Source of the DNA: Clostridium peptidivorans
GTDB taxonomy: Bacteria > Bacillota > Clostridia > Clostridiales > Clostridiaceae
Assembly (NCBI RefSeq): GCF_900205925.1
Contig: NZ_OAOD01000013.1
Span: 34,659-98,658, forward strand
DNA length: 64,000 bases
Direction of reading: 5' to 3'
A model generated the notes under the pieces. It ran no database searches and was not told the origin of the DNA. It saw nothing but the letters and a program-made list of their open reading frames with translations. Shown one piece after another: positions 18,188 through 28,373 of the stretch. The first letter of the stretch is position 1; every line of letters begins with the position of its first letter. Both the position numbers and the translations under genes were made by a program.

Positions 18188-18703
18188 GTGAATACTAAAA
18201 AGATAGTATATACAGCATTATTTATATCTATGGGAATTATAGTAAGTAGGTTTTTTTCAATAACTACTCCAATAGTTAGAATAGGATTTGGATTTATCCC
18301 AACTATGCTTTCAGGAGTGTTATTTAGCCCACTGTTTGCAGGAATTGTAGATGCAGCAATTGATTTGATAGGGGCTACAGTTTTTCCTACAGGAGCTGTA
18401 TTTTTAGGATTTACACTAAGTGCCTTTGTATCAGGTGTAATATATGGACTTTTCTTCTATAAGAAAAATATAGGCTATAAAAACATTATTTTAGCTACAG
18501 TTTTAAAAACTATCATAGTAAATTTAGGTTTGAATACTATATGGTTAAGTATGCTTACCGGAAAAGCATTTATGGTAATTATAGCACCACGACTTGTAAA
18601 GGATTTAATAATGCTTCCAGTTGAGATAATAGTATTTACAAGCATACTATACTACTTGAGAAATAGTTCCATGGTTAGTAAAATTAATAATGTAGTTCAA
18701 TAA
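18188..18703 (+). CDS. folT: Folate ECF transporter S component
   Basis: A 171-aa membrane substrate-binding (S) subunit of an energy-coupling-factor importer, with six hydrophobic segments. GFGFIPTMLSGVLFSP near residues 35-50 and the C-terminal GLNTIWL..PRLVKDLIMLP are typical of the folate-specific FolT group. It depends on an EcfA/A'/T module encoded elsewhere. The start is GTG at 18188 behind AAGGGGGGGAAG. It sits between ftcD2 and fhs, supplying folate for one-carbon carriage. I looked for a THF riboswitch upstream and found no match. Confidence 0.88.
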   Translation: MNTKKIVYTALFISMGIIVSRFFSITTPIVRIGFGFIPTMLSGVLFSPLFAGIVDAAIDLIGATVFPTGAVFLGFTLSAFVSGVIYGLFFYKKNIGYKNIILATVLKTIIVNLGLNTIWLSMLTGKAFMVIIAPRLVKDLIMLPVEIIVFTSILYYLRNSSMVSKINNVVQ

Positions 18704-18758
18704 ATAATTAATATATATTTTTATGTTATAAATTTAAAGAAGATGGGGTGTAAATATT

Positions 18759-20441
18759 ATGACAAATAAAGTACCAAGTGATATTGAAATAGCACAAAGC
18801 GCAAAAATGAAGAAAATTGCTGAGGTAGCAGAAGAGTACGGCATATTAGATGATGAATTAGAGCTTTATGGAAAATACAAAGCAAAAATTTCACTAGATA
18901 TTTTTAATAGATTAAAAGATAAGAAAGACGGGAAATTAATTCTTGTTACAGCTATAACTCCAACTCCAGCAGGAGAAGGAAAGTCAACTACAACTATAGG
19001 ACTTGGACAAGCTCTTAATAAAATAGGTAAAAAAGCAATTATTGCTTTAAGAGAACCATCCTTAGGGCCTGTATTTGGAGTAAAAGGGGGAGCAGCTGGT
19101 GGTGGATATGCTCAGGTTGTTCCTATGGAAGATATAAATCTTCACTTTACAGGAGATATGCACGCAATAACTGCAGCAAACAACTTACTTGCAGCTGCAA
19201 TAGATAATCATATAAATCATGGAAATACTCTTAACATAGATATAAGACAGATAGTTTGGAAAAGAGTTTTAGACATGAATGATAGAGCCTTAAGAAGCGT
19301 AGTTGTAGCATTAGGTGGAAAAGCAAATGGTTATCCAAGAGAAGATTCATTTATGATAACTGTTGCTTCAGAAGTTATGGCAGTGCTTTGCTTAGCAGCA
19401 GATCTTATGGATTTAAAAGAAAGACTTGGAAAAATGATCGTAGCTTATAATGGAGAAGGGCAGCCAGTAACAGCTAAGGACTTAAATGTTCATGGAGCTA
19501 TGGCATTGGTATTAAAAGATGCTATAAAACCAAACATTGTTCAAACACTTGAAAATACTCCAGCACTTGTTCATGGAGGACCATTTGCAAATATAGCTCA
19601 TGGATGTAACAGTTTAATTGCTACAAAGCTTGGATTAAAGATTTCAGATTATCTTGTTACAGAAGCAGGCTTTGGTGCAGATCTTGGTGGAGAAAAATTC
19701 TTAGACATTAAGTGTAGATATGGAAACTTAAAGCCAGCTGCAGTAGTATTAGTTGCAACTATAAGAGCACTAAAAATGCATGGTGGAGTTAAGAAAACAG
19801 AACTTGGAACTGAAAACGTAGAAGCATTAACTAATGGATTTGCAAACCTTCAAAAACAAGTAGAAAACATTAGAAAGTTTGGATTACCAGTACTTGTTGC
19901 TGTGAATAAATTTTCAAATGATACTGAAGCTGAAATACAAGCATTAACAAATCAATGTAAGGAACATGGAATAGAAGTTTCACTTAATGAAGTATGGGAA
20001 AAAGGCGGTCAAGGTGGAGTTGAGATGGCTGAAAAGCTAGTAAAAATAATTGAAACTGAAGAAAGTAACTATACACCACTTTATGAAGTTGAAGCATCAA
20101 TTCCAGAAAAATTAAACACTATAGTAAAAGAAATTTATGGTGGAGATGGAGTAGAAATAGATCCAGCTGCTATGAAAAAGATTAAGCAGCTTGAAGAATT
20201 AGGCTTAGACAAACTTCCAATATGTATGGCTAAAACTCAATACTCTTTCTCAGATGACCCAAGTTTAGTAGGTGCTCCAAAAGGATTTAAAATAAATGTT
20301 AAAGATGTAAGAGTATCAGCAGGAGCAGGATTTATAGTTTGTCAGACAAGTAATATAATGATTATGCCAGGACTTCCAAAAGTACCTGCTGCAAATAGAA
20401 TGGACATTGATGAAAACGGAGTTATATCAGGATTATTTTAA
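18759..20441 (+). CDS. fhs: Formate--tetrahydrofolate ligase
   Basis: Fhs interconverts formate + ATP + THF and 10-formyl-THF + ADP + Pi. In histidine fermentation it can run toward ATP synthesis. The 560 aa equal the family length. The P-loop [13 protein letters not shown] starts at residue 69, and [20 protein letters not shown] follows near residue 100. RBS GATGGGGTG precedes the ATG. fchA starts 17 nt downstream, so the two are probably one transcript. Confidence 0.97.
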   Translation: MTNKVPSDIEIAQSAKMKKIAEVAEEYGILDDELELYGKYKAKISLDIFNRLKDKKDGKLILVTAITPTPAGEGKSTTTIGLGQALNKIGKKAIIALREPSLGPVFGVKGGAAGGGYAQVVPMEDINLHFTGDMHAITAANNLLAAAIDNHINHGNTLNIDIRQIVWKRVLDMNDRALRSVVVALGGKANGYPREDSFMITVASEVMAVLCLAADLMDLKERLGKMIVAYNGEGQPVTAKDLNVHGAMALVLKDAIKPNIVQTLENTPALVHGGPFANIAHGCNSLIATKLGLKISDYLVTEAGFGADLGGEKFLDIKCRYGNLKPAAVVLVATIRALKMHGGVKKTELGTENVEALTNGFANLQKQVENIRKFGLPVLVAVNKFSNDTEAEIQALTNQCKEHGIEVSLNEVWEKGGQGGVEMAEKLVKIIETEESNYTPLYEVEASIPEKLNTIVKEIYGGDGVEIDPAAMKKIKQLEELGLDKLPICMAKTQYSFSDDPSLVGAPKGFKINVKDVRVSAGAGFIVCQTSNIMIMPGLPKVPAANRMDIDENGVISGLF

Positions 20442-20458
20442 AATTGGAGGAAAGTAAC

Positions 20459-21076
20459 ATGCTAAGAGATTTAACAGTTAAAGATTTTATAGATGAAACA
20501 GCTTCAGAATCACCAGCACCAGGTGGCGGAAGTATAGCTGCATTAAGTGCAGCTTCCGCTGCAGCTTTGATTACTATGGTAGCTAATCTTACTTTAGGTA
20601 AGAAAGGCTATGAAGCAGTACAAGGTGAGATGGAAGAAATAAAGAAAATAGCAGGAGAATACAAAGATAAGTTTGTAAATTATATTGATGAGGATTCAGA
20701 TTCCTTTAACAAAATAATGGTAGCTTTTAAAATGCCAAAGGAAACTGATGAAGAAAAGAAAGTAAGAACAGCAGCAGTTCAAAGTGCATTTAAGGGAGCA
20801 GCTACAGTACCTTTAAATGTTGCAAAGGATGCATTTAAATTACTAGATTTAGCTAAAGTTGTAATAGAAAAAGGAAATCAAAATGCAGTAACAGATGGAG
20901 CAGTAGCTGCAATGTCTTCAAGAACAGCAGTACTTTCAGCATTATATAATGTAAAGATAAACTTAGGATCTATAAAAGACGAAGAGTTTGTAAATGAAGC
21001 TAAAAAGGAAATAGAAGAATTAGAATCAAATGTAAATGAAATAGAGCAAGGCCTTCTTTCTAAAGTAGTACTTTAG
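20459..21076 (+). CDS. fchA: Formimidoyltetrahydrofolate cyclodeaminase
   Basis: Converts 5-formimino-THF to 5,10-methenyl-THF plus ammonia. The 205-aa, mostly helical protein matches the free-standing bacterial FTCD_C family, with the N-terminal SPAPGGGSIAALSAASAAAL signature and the central NQNAVTDGAVAAM. The ATG at 20459 lies 9 nt after GGAGG; the TTG at 20444 overlaps that site and is rejected. It follows fhs directly and completes the FtcD-FchA-Fhs route. Confidence 0.95.
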   Translation: MLRDLTVKDFIDETASESPAPGGGSIAALSAASAAALITMVANLTLGKKGYEAVQGEMEEIKKIAGEYKDKFVNYIDEDSDSFNKIMVAFKMPKETDEEKKVRTAAVQSAFKGAATVPLNVAKDAFKLLDLAKVVIEKGNQNAVTDGAVAAMSSRTAVLSALYNVKINLGSIKDEEFVNEAKKEIEELESNVNEIEQGLLSKVVL

Positions 21077-21117
21077 TTAAATTAATAAAAAAGAATTAAT
21101 ACTTAATAGCTGTGAAA

Positions 21118-21146
21118 GGGAAATTTAGGTAAAACTTAAATTTCCC
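21118..21146 (+). terminator. Hairpin after fchA
   Basis: A 10-bp perfect stem, GGGAAATTTA with TAAATTTCCC, over a 9-nt loop. The downstream tract (CTCTTCAATTATT) is only moderately T-rich, so termination may be partial. Confidence 0.6.
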
Positions 21147-21187
21147 CTCTTCAATTATTATTTATTAATTATTACATGAAATAATTG

Positions 21188-21215
21188 TTGACAGTTTTAG
21201 GATTTAAGCTATAAT
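21188..21215 (+). promoter_or_regulatory. Promoter of the valS T-box leader
   Basis: TTGACA (21188-21193) and TATAAT (21210-21215) are both consensus, with a 16-nt spacer, just upstream of the T-box. Confidence 0.85.
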
Positions 21216-21221
21216 AAAAAT

Positions 21222-21483
21222 TATAAATTAAACAACAATTTTATATCAAAATGCTTTGAAAAAGAGGAGTAAAGGTTAATAGTTCTAAGAGAGGAAAGTT
21301 CATGGGCTGAAAGACTTTCTGTGCAAATGACCTTGAAGGTAGCTTTGGAGCTTCTTTGCTGAAATTTTAGTAAGCAAAGACGGGTTTAATCATCCGTTAA
21401 TAATATGAGAGCTTGAGTTTTACTCAAGAAAAAAGGTGGTAACGCGCGCTGTCGTCCTTTTAAGGATGTCAGGGCGCTTTTTT
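21222..21483 (+). promoter_or_regulatory. T-box leader, valine specifier
   Basis: tRNA-sensing attenuator of valS. AGAGGAAAGTTCATGGGCTGAAA belongs to Stem I; by position, the specifier after TTGAAG is GTA (21339-21341), a valine codon. The T-box sequence AGGTGGTAACGCG is at 21434-21446. The terminator stem spans 21444-21477 and is followed by six T. Uncharged tRNA-Val should favour the antiterminator. Confidence 0.92.
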
Positions 21484-21706
21484 ATGTTGAGCCTCTCGTA
21501 TGAGATTTGCATTTAGGAAGGCGGTTCGCTGCGCAAAGAAGCTCTAATATTTATGAATTTAAATCACCTAAACTTTTTAAACTCGCTGTCGCTCAGACAG
21601 TAAAAAGTTCTTAACGGTGATTTAAATTCATAAATAAAGAGCTTCTACGGCTTGCTCAATGCCTTCTACAATGCAAATCTCATACTATGGTTCAACATTA
21701 AAAAAG
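21482..21706. repeat. Long palindromic repeat, copy C, in the valS leader
   Basis: Begins inside the T-run of the T-box terminator. Outer arms are TATGTTGA and TTCAACATTA; ATGAGATTTGCAT pairs with ATGCAAATCTCAT; TTTATGAATTTAAATCACC pairs with GGTGATTTAAATTCATAAA. A CTGTCGCTCAGACAG mini-hairpin caps the structure. A small hairpin follows at 21730-21758. Confidence 0.9.
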
Positions 21707-21842
21707 GTAAATTAATATGTACTAACTAAAGGAAGAAATTCAGCTTGCTGAATTTCAACAATATTTGTCTACTAAAAACCTGGTTGCTAATACGGAGATT
21801 AGCGACTAGAGATTTTAAATTAATAAAACAGGAGGTATACAT

Positions 21843-24491
21843 ATGAACGAAAATATAAACATAGCTACAACCTATAACCCTAAAGAGTTTGAAGACAGAA
21901 TTTATAAAAATTGGGAGGAAAATAAGTATTTTACTCCAGAGGTAGATAAGAATAAAAAACCTTATACAATAATGATGCCGCCCCCAAATATTACAGGAAA
22001 ACTTCATTTAGGGCATGCATTAGATAATAGTATTCAAGATTTTTTAATTAGAGCTAAGAGAATGCAGGGATATAGTACATTATGGCTTCCAGGAGAGGAC
22101 CATGCAAGTATTGCTACAGAAGTTAAGGTTGAAAATGAACTTCTTAAGCAGGGACTTAAGAAAAAGGAAATGGGAAGAGAAGCTTTCTTAGAAAAGGTAT
22201 GGGAATGGAGCCATGAGTATAGAGATAGAATAAAAGGACAGCTTAAAAAACTAGGGGTATCTGCTGACTTTACAAGAGAAGCATTTACTATGGATGAAAA
22301 TTTAAATAAAGCTGTTAGAACAGTATTTGTTAAACTTTATGAAGAGGGACTAATTTACAGAGGAAATAGAATAGTTAACTGGTGTCCTAAATGTATGACA
22401 GCTATTTCAGATGCAGAAATAGAATACAGTGAGCATGAAGGTCATTTTTGGCATATAAAATATCCTGTAAAGGGAGAGGACAAATTTATAGAAATAGCAA
22501 CTACAAGACCAGAAACTATGCTTGGAGATACTGCTGTAGCTGTCAATCCAAAGGATGAAAGATATGCTGATTTAGTAGGGAAAACTCTTATACTTCCACT
22601 TGTTAATAGAGAAATTCCTATTGTTGCTGATGATTATGTAGATATGGAATTTGGAACAGGTGCAGTTAAAATAACACCAGCTCATGACCCAAATGATTAT
22701 CATGTTGGAAAGAGACATAGCCTTCCAGAAATAATTGTTATGAATGAAAATGGAACAATAAATGGACTTGGCGGAAAATATGCTGGTATGGATAGATATG
22801 AAGCAAGAAAAGCTATAGTAGCAGATTTGGAAAAAGAAGGTTTCTTAGTAAATATAAAAGATCATGCTCATAATGTAGGATGTCATGATAGATGTAACAC
22901 TGTAATAGAACCTATGATTTCAAAACAGTGGTATGTAAAAATGGAATCACTTGCAAAGCCAGCCATTGATGCAGTGAGAGAGAAAAGAGTAAATTTTGTA
23001 CCTGAAAGATTTGACAAAACATATTTCAACTGGATGGAAAACATTCAGGATTGGTGTATATCAAGACAGCTTTGGTGGGGACACAGAATTCCAGTATGGT
23101 ACTGTGAAGACTGTGGCGAAATGATAGTATCTACAGAAGAACCAACTGCTTGCCATAAATGTAATAGCTCTAAGTTAAAACAGGATAATGACGTATTAGA
23201 TACTTGGTTTAGTTCTGCTCTTTGGCCTTTCTCAACCCTTGGATGGCCAGATAAAACAGAAGACTTAGAATACTTCTATCCAACAAGTGTACTTGTTACA
23301 GGATATGATATCATATTCTTCTGGGTAGCAAGAATGATTTTCTCTGGACTTCATAGTATGAATGATATTCCATTTGAAACTGTACTTATTCATGGTATAG
23401 TAAGAGATTCAAATGGTAAAAAGATGTCAAAGTCTCTTGGCAATGGAGTTGATCCACTAGATGTAATTGATAAATATGGTGCAGATGCCTTAAGATTTAT
23501 GCTTGTAACAGGTAACGCTCCAGGAAATGATATAAGATTTTATGAAGAAAAAGTTGAAGCGGCAAGAAACTTTGCAAATAAGATATGGAATGCTTCAAGA
23601 TTTGTTATGATGAACTTAGATAAAGATCTTATGGATAAATATAAAGACGTTAAGGATTACACTATAGCAGACAAGTGGATATTATCAAGAGTAAATACTT
23701 TAGTAAAAGAAGTTACTGAAAACATAGATAAATATGAACTAGGGATAGCATCACAGAAGGTTTATGACTTTATGTGGAATGAGTTTTGTGACTGGTATAT
23801 AGAACTGGTTAAGCCTGTATTATATGGAGAAGATGAAAAGGCTAAAGGTATAACTTATAATGTATTATTTGATGTATTAACTACAGGACTTAAGCTTTTA
23901 CATCCAATTATGCCATTTATAACAGAAGAAATTTATACTCATGTTCAAAGCACAGAAAATACTATAACTACTTCTAAGTGGCCTGAATATAGAGAAGAGT
24001 TAAATGATAAAAAATCAGAAGAAAATATGAATTATATAATTGAAGCTATTAAGGCTTTAAGAAATGTAAGATTAGAAATGAATGTACCACCTTCAAGAAA
24101 GGCTAAAGTTACTATATTTGCAGTAGAAGGAAAAGAAGCATTTAAGGAAGGAACAGTATACTTTGAAAAGCTTGCTTCAGCAAGTGAAGTTAGTTTCTTA
24201 AATTCTAAAGAAGAAGCACCAGAAAATGCTGTTTCAGCAGTAACTAAAGGTGCTGAAATGTATATGCCATTACTTGACTTAGTAGACCTTGAAAAGGAAC
24301 TTGAAAGATTAAATAAAGAAAAAGAAAAACTTCAAAACGAAATAGAACGTGTAGAAAAGAAACTTTCAAATGAAAGCTTTGTAAAGAAGGCTCCAGAAGC
24401 AGTAGTAGCCGAAGAAAAAGCTAAAGGTGATAAATACAAAGAAATGCTTACATCAGTACTTGAAAGAATAGAAAGTTTAAATAACAATTAA
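21843..24491 (+). CDS. valS: Valine--tRNA ligase
   Basis: Charges tRNA-Val in the cytosol. The 882 aa match class I ValRS length. The HIGH motif is HLGH (residues 55-58) and KMSKS is at 527-531. The editing domain sits between about residues 190 and 340, and a C-terminal coiled arm ([19 protein letters not shown]) is typical. RBS CAGGAGG precedes the ATG. It is controlled by the upstream T-box with a GTA specifier; a 225-nt repeat lies between the leader terminator and the start. folC follows after about 100 nt, as in many Firmicutes. Confidence 0.98.
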   Translation: MNENINIATTYNPKEFEDRIYKNWEENKYFTPEVDKNKKPYTIMMPPPNITGKLHLGHALDNSIQDFLIRAKRMQGYSTLWLPGEDHASIATEVKVENELLKQGLKKKEMGREAFLEKVWEWSHEYRDRIKGQLKKLGVSADFTREAFTMDENLNKAVRTVFVKLYEEGLIYRGNRIVNWCPKCMTAISDAEIEYSEHEGHFWHIKYPVKGEDKFIEIATTRPETMLGDTAVAVNPKDERYADLVGKTLILPLVNREIPIVADDYVDMEFGTGAVKITPAHDPNDYHVGKRHSLPEIIVMNENGTINGLGGKYAGMDRYEARKAIVADLEKEGFLVNIKDHAHNVGCHDRCNTVIEPMISKQWYVKMESLAKPAIDAVREKRVNFVPERFDKTYFNWMENIQDWCISRQLWWGHRIPVWYCEDCGEMIVSTEEPTACHKCNSSKLKQDNDVLDTWFSSALWPFSTLGWPDKTEDLEYFYPTSVLVTGYDIIFFWVARMIFSGLHSMNDIPFETVLIHGIVRDSNGKKMSKSLGNGVDPLDVIDKYGADALRFMLVTGNAPGNDIRFYEEKVEAARNFANKIWNASRFVMMNLDKDLMDKYKDVKDYTIADKWILSRVNTLVKEVTENIDKYELGIASQKVYDFMWNEFCDWYIELVKPVLYGEDEKAKGITYNVLFDVLTTGLKLLHPIMPFITEEIYTHVQSTENTITTSKWPEYREELNDKKSEENMNYIIEAIKALRNVRLEMNVPPSRKAKVTIFAVEGKEAFKEGTVYFEKLASASEVSFLNSKEEAPENAVSAVTKGAEMYMPLLDLVDLEKELERLNKEKEKLQNEIERVEKKLSNESFVKKAPEAVVAEEKAKGDKYKEMLTSVLERIESLNNN

Positions 24492-24492
24492 A

Positions 24493-24552
24493 AATTAATA
24501 AATAATAATTTAGGTTGAAATTCAGCATTTGCTGAATTTCTTCCATAATTAT
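24493..24552. repeat. 60-nt hairpin repeat, copy 2
   Basis: Near-identical to 11721-11780, differing mainly in the loop (ATTT instead of TTTA). It lies between valS and folC. Confidence 0.8.
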
Positions 24553-24593
24553 TAACTATTAGTTACTAATTGTAGAAAAGGGGAAGGGTTTAT

Positions 24594-25892
24594 ATGAATT
24601 ACAAACAAGCCATGGGTTATATAGAAAATACAGCTAAGTTTGGTAGAAATAAGGGGCTTGAGAGAACCAACAAAATATTGGAGCTTTTAGGAAATCCTCA
24701 TAAAGATTTAAAATGTATTCATATAGCAGGAACTAATGGCAAAGGTTCTACTACAGCAATGCTTACTCAAATACTTATGGAATCTGGACATAAGGTTGGA
24801 ATGTATACTTCACCATTTATAGAGGAATTTGAAGAAAGAATACAAATAAACAATAATAACATTCCTAGAGAAAAATTATGTGAAGTAGTAGAAAAGGTAA
24901 AAATAGCAGTAGATAAAGCCTGTGAGCTAGGATATGATGAGCCTACAGAATTTGAAATAATAACAGCAGTAATGTTTGTATATTTTCATGAGGAAAAGGT
25001 AGATTATGCAGTAGTTGAAGTAGGGCTTGGAGGAAGAATAGATGCTACAAATGTAATAAATCCTTTGATAAGTATAATAACTTCAATAAGTTATGATCAT
25101 ATAAAAATTCTTGGAAATACATTAGAAGAAATTGCATATGAAAAGGCAGGAATAATAAAAGAAAAAACTCCCGTGGTACTATATCCTGTGGAAGAAGAGG
25201 CTAAACTTTCCATTGAAAAGGTAGCTAATGAAAAACAAAGTCCTATAATATATGTAAAAAGAGAAAATTCAATACTAAAAGAAAAGCTTTACAATGTACC
25301 TTGTCAAGAAATTGTTATTAATACTAATAAGGATACCTATGAAGTACAGTTATCACTTTTAGGAACTCATCAGTTATTAAATTGTTCTGTAGCGATAAAC
25401 GCAGCGGAAGAATTACAAAATATTGGGGTTGATATTAAAAAAGAACATATTATAGAAGGACTTAAAAAGGTAAAGTGGCCTGGAAGGCTTGAAATGTTAA
25501 AGTCAAAGCCTATGGTTGTAATAGATGGAGCTCATAACATTGATGGTATTACAAGTCTTAAAAATAGCATAAATACTTATTTTAAATATAATAAGCTTAT
25601 ATTAATTGTGGGCATACTTTCAGACAAGCAAGTAGAAGATATGGTAAAAGTAATCACGCCAGAAGCTTCAAATATAATAACTGTAACTCCGCCAAGTTAC
25701 AGAGCAGAAAATTCCTCTGAACTAGTGGAAATAATAAAAAAATACAATACTAACTGTGAAGCTATGGAAAACTATAAAGAAGCCTACGAAAAAGCTTTAT
25801 CTTATGCCAATGAAAACGACTTAGTACTTATATGTGGATCACTTTACATGATAGGAGAAATGAGAAAAACCATAAGGGCAGTTAATAGTTAA
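24594..25892 (+). CDS. folC: Folylpolyglutamate synthase / dihydrofolate synthase
   Basis: Adds glutamates to folates, and possibly glutamate to dihydropteroate, using ATP. This retains folate in the cell and feeds the THF-dependent histidine route. The 432-aa Mur-ligase-like protein has the P-loop GTNGKGS at residues 46-52, the second signature VEVGLGGRIDATN, and GAHNIDG in the C-terminal domain. RBS GGGGAAGGG precedes the ATG. It is probably transcribed with valS. A terminator follows. Confidence 0.94.
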   Translation: MNYKQAMGYIENTAKFGRNKGLERTNKILELLGNPHKDLKCIHIAGTNGKGSTTAMLTQILMESGHKVGMYTSPFIEEFEERIQINNNNIPREKLCEVVEKVKIAVDKACELGYDEPTEFEIITAVMFVYFHEEKVDYAVVEVGLGGRIDATNVINPLISIITSISYDHIKILGNTLEEIAYEKAGIIKEKTPVVLYPVEEEAKLSIEKVANEKQSPIIYVKRENSILKEKLYNVPCQEIVINTNKDTYEVQLSLLGTHQLLNCSVAINAAEELQNIGVDIKKEHIIEGLKKVKWPGRLEMLKSKPMVVIDGAHNIDGITSLKNSINTYFKYNKLILIVGILSDKQVEDMVKVITPEASNIITVTPPSYRAENSSELVEIIKKYNTNCEAMENYKEAYEKALSYANENDLVLICGSLYMIGEMRKTIRAVNS

Positions 25893-25938
25893 TAGTGAAT
25901 AGTTATGGTAGAAATTCATCTGATGAATTTCTAAGTTT

Positions 25939-25971
25939 AAAAAACCTTCCGCATAAAGTGGAAGGTTTTTA
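25939..25971. terminator. Bidirectional terminator between folC and the TSCPD gene
   Basis: AAAAACCTTCC pairs perfectly with GGAAGGTTTTT over a 9-nt loop; there are A and T runs on both sides, between convergent genes. Confidence 0.85.
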
Positions 25972-25995
25972 ACTTTAAATATTAAGTATTAACCA

Positions 25996-26253
25996 TTAAC
26001 TATTAACTGAATTTAAAGCTTCTTCCAATGCTTTTGAAAGCTGATCTGGGCAGGATGTAGGTTTTTCTTTACAATGAATTCCTTTTAATCTTTTAATAGC
26101 TTCATTAACATCCATTCCTTCAATTAAGCTTGCAAGTCCTTGCAAGTTCCCGTTGCATCCTCCAAGGAAGCGAACATTTGTTACTTTATTATCAACTATA
26201 TCAAAATCAATTTTTCTAGCACAAACACCTTTTGTAGTATATGAATACATCAA
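25996..26253 (-). CDS. TSCPD-domain protein (TIGR03905 type)
   Basis: An 85-aa protein of the small clostridial TSCPD family, homologous to the C-terminal domain of class II ribonucleotide reductases. Features are the start SYTTKGVCARKIDFDI, GGCNGNLQGLASLIEG in the middle, and a Cys-containing HCKEKPTSCPDQL end (Cys count suggests metal or thiol chemistry). Function is unknown. RBS GGGGGAAATTTTG precedes the ATG on the minus strand. Confidence 0.85.
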   Translation of the reverse strand: MMYSYTTKGVCARKIDFDIVDNKVTNVRFLGGCNGNLQGLASLIEGMDVNEAIKRLKGIHCKEKPTSCPDQLSKALEEALNSVNS

Positions 26254-26413
26254 AATTTCCCCCTTTAAAAGTATATAAGAAATTATAACTTATTAAAATT
26301 TAATACACAAGTACTAATCTTTTAGAGCATATATCAATTTATTTGAGATGTTTAATTTTGCTATGCCCAATTCTTATGTACTTACATATTATATCTGTGA
26401 GGAGGGGAAAACA

Positions 26414-27295
26414 ATGAGTCATTTATTCATATGCAACACATCTTCTGACTGTATATCGAGAATAAATTTGTCTACATTCAAAGAAGAAAACAAGATAACA
26501 TTAAATAATGGATATCATAAAATTGGGCCCCATGGAATATGTCGCTATAAAGATAACCTAATAACTGCAAACAGTTATTCAAATAGTATTTCAATAATAG
26601 ATACTACTAAGAATATTGAAATACAAAATTGTTTTATAGGGATGCACTGTAATGACGTAGTTACCGTAGAGGATTATGCATATATAGTATGTGGAGAATT
26701 GAATAATATAGTGGTGTTTGATATTGTACAAAATAAGGTCGTGGAGGAAATACCCTGTGGGAATTTACCTCATAATATTCAGTTCAATGAAAAAAATAAC
26801 TTATTTGTAGTGTCAAATATGGGAAATGATACTTTAACCTTAATTAGTGCGGGAAAAAAAGGATATATAAAAAATATAAAGGTAGGACCTTATCCAATAA
26901 AGGCTTTATTTACCAGAGATGGGGAGTATATTGTAGTGTGTGAAAGTAATTTAGGCTCAGATCAAAAGGGAAGTATAAGCATTTTATCCACTAAAAATCT
27001 TAAAGTGTTATATAGAATATCTGTAGGAAATTCACCAGTAGATATGGTTATAGACGATAATGTTTGCTATGTTTCAAACTTTGGAGATGGCACTTTGAGT
27101 TTCGTAGATATAAATTACTATGAAGAAACAAATAGGATAAGGATAGGGGGAATGCCTAGAGGAATAGTAAAAGAAGAAAATGAACTTTATGTAGGAGATA
27201 ATTATAATAATATTCTTATAAAAATTGACTTAGAAAGTGGGAATAAAAAAAATATACCAATAGGGGGAGAGCCTACTGGTATGCTTTTAATTTAA
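26414..27295 (+). CDS. YncE-like beta-propeller protein
   Basis: A 293-aa protein made of about six to seven blade-like repeats, for example NSISIIDTTK, NNIVVFDIVQNK, GSISILSTKN and GTLSFVDINYYEE, resembling YVTN/YncE beta-propellers. The ATG at 26414 is chosen because GGAGGGG sits 7 nt upstream; the in-frame ATG at 26348 has none. No signal peptide is seen, so it is probably cytosolic. Ligand and function are unknown. Its last 4 nt overlap the convergent gene at 27292. Confidence 0.75.
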   Translation: MSHLFICNTSSDCISRINLSTFKEENKITLNNGYHKIGPHGICRYKDNLITANSYSNSISIIDTTKNIEIQNCFIGMHCNDVVTVEDYAYIVCGELNNIVVFDIVQNKVVEEIPCGNLPHNIQFNEKNNLFVVSNMGNDTLTLISAGKKGYIKNIKVGPYPIKALFTRDGEYIVVCESNLGSDQKGSISILSTKNLKVLYRISVGNSPVDMVIDDNVCYVSNFGDGTLSFVDINYYEETNRIRIGGMPRGIVKEENELYVGDNYNNILIKIDLESGNKKNIPIGGEPTGMLLI

Positions 27296-27819
27296 TCTTC
27301 TAAAAGTATTTGTAATATCCTTTCATATTTTTTAGAAGAATCATTTTTCCATTTAGTGCATAATTCACGAGCTAAATTATTGCTGTCTACAGTTATCTTT
27401 AAATCGATTAAATTTATATTACCCTCAATAGCTTTTAAACTAACAACAAATTTATTTTTATTTTCAATTGTATAGTCAGAAGATGTAGAAACCTCTCTTT
27501 TTATATTTTCATGTTGATTTTCTAAATATATGTCTATTGTTTCAAGTTTAACTTTAGAAATCCTGTTTATAAAAAGAGATAGTACTTTTTCACCCTGTTC
27601 CGTAATTAAAAGCCTATGTTTATTTTCATCTTCAAGTATTTGTAAAAAGTTATTTTGAACAAGTTCTGAAATATATTGCTGAAGAGTAAAATAATTCATG
27701 AAATTATTTTCGAGTATCATCTGGGTAATCTGATTATTGGAAATAGGGGCATTTATTTTATGAAATATATATAGCAGCAGGAGTTTGTTTTCTGCGAGTT
27801 CTAAAGTATCTTCAAACAT
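27292..27819 (-). CDS. DUF4364-family protein
   Basis: A 175-aa clostridial conserved protein. The N-terminal part (LAENKLLLLYIFHKINAPIS..., about residues 1-75) looks like a winged helix, as found in PadR/MarR-like regulators; the rest is a mixed alpha/beta domain. Family function is not established. A promoter is visible on the minus strand: TTGTTA (27891-27896) and TATAAT (27867-27872), 18 nt apart. RBS AGGAGG precedes the ATG. Confidence 0.82.
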   Translation of the reverse strand: MFEDTLELAENKLLLLYIFHKINAPISNNQITQMILENNFMNYFTLQQYISELVQNNFLQILEDENKHRLLITEQGEKVLSLFINRISKVKLETIDIYLENQHENIKREVSTSSDYTIENKNKFVVSLKAIEGNINLIDLKITVDSNNLARELCTKWKNDSSKKYERILQILLED

Positions 27820-27911
27820 TCATAATCCTCCTAGTAACCTTATATTGATTGTTAAACTTATCAATTATTATATCACAACTTATTAACTATTAACAATTGA
27901 GTATTAACTAA

Positions 27912-27942
27912 AAAAAGTCGGCTGTTACAGCCGACTTTTATA
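27912..27942. terminator. Terminator after the SASP gene
   Basis: AAAGTCGGCTG and CAGCCGACTTT form an 11-bp perfect stem over TTA, with A and T runs outside. It serves the minus-strand SASP gene. Confidence 0.9.
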
Positions 27943-27950
27943 TAAAGTTA

Positions 27951-28181
27951 TTATTTGCTACCATTTGCAAGTTGTTCTTCAGCCATGGAAATAAGTCTTT
28001 TAACCATTTCTCCACCGACTCTTCCACAATTTTTTGAAGTTACTTCTCCCCAATAATCCTCTGAGCCTTGATGAACTCCAAGTTCCATTGATTCTGCTAT
28101 TTCATATTTCATATTATCTAAAGCTTTATGAGCGTTTGGTACAAGCTGAGTTCTTCCACTTCCTGATTGTCCTAATGCCAT
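27951..28181 (-). CDS. Small acid-soluble spore protein, alpha/beta type
   Basis: A 76-aa DNA-saturating spore protein that protects DNA in the dormant spore and is degraded by GPR on germination. The protease-site region reads KYEIAES, and the second conserved half reads GEVTSKNCGRVGGEMVKRLI. Length and layout are canonical. It is monocistronic, with RBS AAGGAGG and a strong terminator. Forespore-specific sigma-G control is expected from the family; I could not identify the promoter with confidence. Confidence 0.95.
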   Translation of the reverse strand: MALGQSGSGRTQLVPNAHKALDNMKYEIAESMELGVHQGSEDYWGEVTSKNCGRVGGEMVKRLISMAEEQLANGSK

Positions 28182-28373
28182 AATAAATTACCTCCTTTTT
28201 ATAAATGATTATGTATTAGTCACTTATAGTATTTGTTCATATCAAATATAAATACTGTAGTGTTTTAGGAAAGAAAGGGTTAATAAGGTAAGCTAATTAA
28301 ATTTCACTAGAATATTTAACTTAAATTTTACATATAAAAAATAAGAAGGAATTTATATGGAGGGTAATGTAAA

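Noticed and set aside
26348..26413. Earlier ATG for the beta-propeller gene
   Set aside because: No ribosome binding site, whereas GGAGGGG precedes ATG 26414.
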